A stretch of 64,000 nt of DNA, taken from assembly GCA_029531795.1 (NCBI GenBank), contig JAPEIS010000001.1:2542001-2606000 (forward strand). Reading direction: 5' to 3'. Positions 60,572 to 64,000 of this stretch are shown here, piece after piece. The position numbers were made by a program, and so were the translations under genes. This stretch comes from Sclerotinia nivalis (Eukaryota > Ascomycota > Leotiomycetes > Helotiales > Sclerotiniaceae). The first letter of the stretch is position 1. The number at the start of each line of letters is the position of its first letter. The notes under the pieces were generated by a model. It ran no database searches. It was not told the DNA's origin and saw only the letters and a program-made list of their open reading frames with translations.

Positions 60572-61474
60572 ATGGAAGCACCGAATCTCGATAGACTGTC
60601 GCAAGCGTTCGGTATAGTTTCCGAAGAGTGTCCCAAGTTCAAGAACATTCCTGTATTTCATCAAGGCACAGAGATATTGAATGCTCTTGCACAATTAAGT
60701 GATCGAATTGGAGGGTTGCAAGAGCAACTCGAGCAAATGCAAAGACAGCAGAACCAGATTCAAGAAACACAATCACAACTACGGGAGATTCAGTTACAGA
60801 TGGGGACACAAATTCAACAGTTACAGACACGGATGGATGAGAGATGGTTAATAATGGATCAAAAGTTCGATACCTTAGAGACGAGAATCATCGCTCTGTA
60901 AGTTCTCTTCTTTCTACATATTGTATTTTTAATTATTATATACATATATGTCACGGGGCCAGGGCCGGGCCACTGGACCAGCCCCTTTAGTAGGCTCCAC
61001 CTGTCCGATCCAGCACCGAGCGGGGCACGCTCGGTGATCGTACCCTGTAAGAGCGCTAGGGCTCGGAGCCCTAGCACACACAAATGTATTTAAAGGAAAC
61101 GTTCCTTCTGTAGAAACGTAGCTCTTCGAGCTACGTCTTATTAATAAAAGTGATTCCTGTTGTCCTGTCTGTTGCCTCTGTGATAATATACATATACTAA
61201 TCTATTATCTCTCAATATTAGAAATTTAAATTCTGCCTCCCGTACACAGAATTCAATGGTTACATTTATCGATAGGGAACTCTCTCCTCTTGTTAATGCC
61301 AGAACATCCGAAGCTATACCTGAATTTCCTCAGACACCTGGTGCCCTCAGTTGTATGTCGGGTGTGAACATCAATCGAGTGCTTTTGGCATTAGGAATCA
61401 GTACTAGTGGAAGCCTTGATGTTAGGCGTGATAGACTTCGTGTTGCTGTAGGAATGAAGGTTGGGGGAGTTTAA
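60572..61474 (+). CDS. Small coiled-coil protein of unknown function
   Basis: Two exons, 60572-60897 and 61222-61474, give 192 residues. Residues about 35-100 form a Gln-rich coiled coil with heptads (QLSDRIGGLQEQLEQMQRQQ, QLREIQLQMGTQIQQLQTRM). The C-terminal part reads PEFPQTPGALSCMSGVNINR and ends VAVGMKVGGV. No membrane segment or signal is seen. The 324-nt intron is about five times the local norm because a solo LTR sits in it. The preceding sequence has an apparent 5' UTR intron (GTATAT...ATGCAG) just before the start; an earlier start is possible. Function unknown. Confidence 0.65.
60949..61185 (+). mobile_element. Solo LTR inside an intron
   Basis: 237 bp beginning TGTCACGGGG and ending TCTGTGATA, flanked on both sides by ATATA (60944-60948 and 61186-61190), a 5-bp target-site duplication. 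Inside are a TATTTAAAGG TATA-like box and an AATAAA poly(A)-like signal. It is much more GC-rich than its surroundings. The expected CA end is TA, fitting a C-to-T change. No internal retrotransposon sequence is present. Confidence 0.8.
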
Positions 61475-61893
61475 GGGCAAGAAGGAGCTTTTTTTTAAAG
61501 ATATTCAATAAGCATTCTTTGAACGATGGTATTAGACAACACAACATAAATATCTGCTTACAATCAAGAGACTTTTAATCATACTTTTCATTATTGTTTA
61601 CCAATATGATTAATGAGATGATTTGTAGCATTAGGAATTTAGTGTTCTTTCTCGCTAGAACTATAGAGGTTGAAAGGGTAAATAATATAAGACATTTAAA
61701 TTAAAAGATTTTTTCTTTTTTTTTCTCGTATATATAGATCTATGTATATATATGCTTTGTATAAAAGTAATAGATGGAAGTATATATTAAATCCTAGATA
61801 CTAGGTACTAGATACAAGATACTAAATACTAAGTATATACCCGAGACTCTATCGCTTCGAAGTAAATATTATATTATACGTATAAACTATATA

Positions 61894-62089
61894 TGTTGGT
61901 ATGCCTCCGGTGCGTAGAAACCGTAGCAATGATGATAATACGATATTGAAGGTATTCACAACGAATGCACCTAATGGAGGCAAGTGTAAAGCTGCGCAAT
62001 TGACCGCCTTAAAGAAAGAGAGCGACGACTATATAGAGGTCGTCGCCTAGGCTAGTTGCACGTGCTATAAGAGCACGTGGCAACCAACA
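61894..62089 (+). mobile_element. Solo LTR, second family
   Basis: 196 bp starting TGTTGGTATGCC and ending GGCAACCAACA, with perfect TGTTGG/CCAACA inverted ends and ATATA duplicated on both sides (61889-61893, 62090-62094). It contains GACTATATAGAGG as a TATA-like core. Typical features of a retrotransposon LTR left after recombination. Confidence 0.8.
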
Positions 62090-62251
62090 ATATATATATA
62101 CTACAGAAAGCTACGAATAAATAACTTGACTCTTGAGAGTATTCACCGCTTAGTATATACCTAAATACATATCTGGTATTATTTCAAATACCTACCGAGT
62201 AATAGTTTAGTTTAGTTAAATTTTATATAGTATCTAATATCTAATATCTAG

Positions 62252-62415
62252 TGTCACGAATCTGGTATGGACCCGTGTGACCCACTGTCACGTGCACGAT
62301 CAATCATATGTATATATACAGTTGCTCCTTATGAGCCGTAGTTCTTTAGTTGTAGATTCTAAGGAACATAATTGACCCAGTTAATTCAGCTCTTATGCGG
62401 CTCTTGTGCGTCACA
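62252..62415 (+). mobile_element. Solo LTR, TGTCACG family
   Basis: 164 bp starting TGTCACGAATC and ending GTGCGTCACA, flanked by TCTAG on both sides (62247-62251, 62416-62420), a non-repetitive 5-bp target-site duplication that strengthens the call. It holds a TATATATACAG TATA-like string. Its start matches the LTR in the coiled-coil gene intron. Confidence 0.82.
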
Positions 62416-63145
62416 TCTAGTATCTAATTTCATTATTCATTTTTAACTTTAATAACTCCCTTTATATATATATATATACATACATCTTTACATTGTGAAA
62501 AAATCCTTTTCATTCACTCACTCACTTATAGATAGTTTAACATAGCTTAATATAATATAACTTCGATTTAGAAACTGATGGCTTCATTTATATATCTACC
62601 TAGATAAAATTACTCGAGTATATACATCACTTAGCTCAATCATATTATATTATATCATTATTATATATGTTGGAATACGATATATGATACTAAGCAGAGC
62701 GGCTTGGTATAACAACTTTTGTTATTTCTAACAATATAATACAACTCTGATTTCGATTTCGATTTCGATTTACGCGTAATCAATCACTCCTTAAGAATAA
62801 ATCACCTAGGATGATGAATACACATACATACACACACACGCATATACGAAGGCAGAAGTTTTCTTTCTCACATAAGAATTTGGCCATCAACTTTTTTTTA
62901 GCATAATTTCCTGATATGTAACCTATGTATGTAGTGACAGAGACAGAGACAGCTCACGTCAGCAATTAGATTAGATGCATGAGACTTAATTTTTACATCG
63001 ACTAACGCCACACCACCCATAGTTCTCTCTGTTCCCGTCATGGTATTGAACCCCAAACTCCCTTTCCTACCCAGCCAGCCCAGCCACGCTAATATGAAAG
63101 CCTAGAAGTATGTCCTAAAACGCCACATCATTCTGTTCTACCTTT

Positions 63146-64000
63146 CTACATTGGATACTGCCTCTGCAAGCGATTGTTCCTGCTAGAGACGGGTACGACA
63201 CGTGGTGGGGAACCTCGAGATGTTCTTACTCTGTCGAGGCCATGCGGTTGCATGATGCGATGATGACTGTTTCTGGCGCCATTGTTGCTTATCGGCAGGG
63301 CTTGATAATGGTTTTGAGCTCGGCGACGACTCCTAGAGGCCGGCTCCACTCGGATATTTCTATTGAGATCATCTCCCCAAGGACTCATATCTTCAGGGTT
63401 TTGAGCGTTCCTAACAGTGTTTTGATGTTCCGCAAACAACATGCTTATTCTTGGATCGTACTGCTGAACAACGGGATTTCGTCTTGATTGTCGACGTGAA
63501 CCAAAGCCGATAGAGGTGTCTGATAAATCATCATCAACCCCGGCCATTTCGTTAGCAACACCAAGATTTTCGCCATGGTTACTTTCCACGCTAACATCTC
63601 GACTGGAACGTGATACACTTGGAGACACGCTCATTTCAGTGTCACCATCCCGATCCATATTGGTTGAATGGTTCCCGTCAGTGTCATATTCGTAACGATT
63701 CTCGTTCTCGCTACCGTAATTGTTCAATGCATCATCTCTGTCTCTGGAGTAATCGATTGGTGTGGCATCCCCATCAATGCTTGAAGCATAATCATCGGGG
63801 AATTGTTCAAAGTCTGCGTTTCCATAGCGTGGTGTCTCCGAGAGACCTTCCCGAGACCGATCATCATCGTCTTCCGCATCCGAATTCGGGTTACCAATTG
63901 TCTCCGAATCGCTCTCGTCCGAAGCTCTTTCGTCTTCAGGTGTAGCATAACCACGATAATCATCATGAGCGAGACCGTTGTTATCTTCATCATCTCCTTC
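63146..64000 (-). CDS. Acidic disordered protein, partial at the right edge
   Basis: One frame is open from base 64000 down to the stop at 63146, at least 284 residues. The upstream part is very acidic (EGDDEDNNGLAHDDYR, DAEDDDDRSREGLSETPRYG), and the C-terminal part turns basic (SRSRRRAQNHY, SRNNRLQRQYPM). Composition suggests intrinsic disorder and possibly a nuclear protein. The true start lies beyond the window. No family is recognised. Confidence 0.7.
   Translation of the reverse strand, partial: EGDDEDNNGLAHDDYRGYATPEDERASDESDSETIGNPNSDAEDDDDRSREGLSETPRYGNADFEQFPDDYASSIDGDATPIDYSRDRDDALNNYGSENENRYEYDTDGNHSTNMDRDGDTEMSVSPSVSRSSRDVSVESNHGENLGVANEMAGVDDDLSDTSIGFGSRRQSRRNPVVQQYDPRISMLFAEHQNTVRNAQNPEDMSPWGDDLNRNIRVEPASRSRRRAQNHYQALPISNNGARNSHHRIMQPHGLDRVRTSRGSPPRVVPVSSRNNRLQRQYPM

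Larger units (their letters stand above)
61475..63145. other. AT-rich intergenic region with LTR remnants
   Basis: 1.7 kb of strongly AT-rich sequence with microsatellite-like TA runs (for example 62462-62478) and GATTTC repeats near 62751-62771. It holds two solo LTRs and no coding frame. Confidence 0.75.

Noticed and set aside
1..64000. CRISPR arrays, prokaryotic operons or phage features
   Set aside because: No spaced repeat arrays and no prokaryotic gene style; the window is eukaryotic throughout.

Overview
The window comes from the nuclear genome of a filamentous ascomycete. Nearly every gene has short introns (about 46-80 nt) with GTAAGT/GTATGT-like donors and CTAAC/CTGAC-like branch sites. 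The gene content is fungal: PAPS reductase, Mdm31, Pno1/Dim2, folylpolyglutamate synthases, DHA2 and DAL5-type MFS carriers, an RRT8-like EI24 protein and a fungal AAA ATPase. Protein style and moderate AT-richness suggest Leotiomycetes (Botrytis/Sclerotinia-like), but that placement is inference. Fourteen gene models below were rebuilt by joining exons by hand; in each the spliced length is a whole number of codons.

Left third (1-16 kb): a secreted Ser/Thr-rich protein cut by the edge, an RRT8-like membrane protein with a possible cassette exon, met16 (PAPS reductase), a possible small membrane protein interrupted by a long GAA microsatellite, a doubtful lectin-like remnant, then after about 4 kb of empty sequence a zinc alcohol dehydrogenase and a short-chain dehydrogenase on the same strand.

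Middle (16-40 kb): a sulfatase remnant in an otherwise empty 4.7 kb; two tandem homeodomain-like genes sharing an N-terminal module, the first intron position and a downstream motif; an AT-rich island; a DHA2-type exporter divergent from a folylpolyglutamate synthase; a second, intronless folylpolyglutamate synthase with a mitochondrial-type leader, convergent with the first; a decayed gene with two MWFG motifs; a C2H2 zinc-finger gene; and an intron-containing tRNA-Glu(CUC).

Right part (40-64 kb): a nine-exon AAA ATPase with an inverted Walker B acidic pair; a DAL5-type carrier next to a TauD-type dioxygenase (a plausible sulfonate-use pair); mdm31 and pno1 head to head; a SNF1-like protein kinase; a coiled-coil gene whose intron carries a solo LTR; an AT-rich, LTR-littered stretch; and an acidic disordered protein cut by the right edge.

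Most genes are ordinary housekeeping or transport genes and do not form one pathway. The most unusual items are the diverging homeodomain-like pair, the folylpolyglutamate synthase pair with different predicted addresses, the Walker B inversion, the solo-LTR cluster and the in-frame cassette exon candidate. I saw no CRISPR, phage or prokaryotic defence features.
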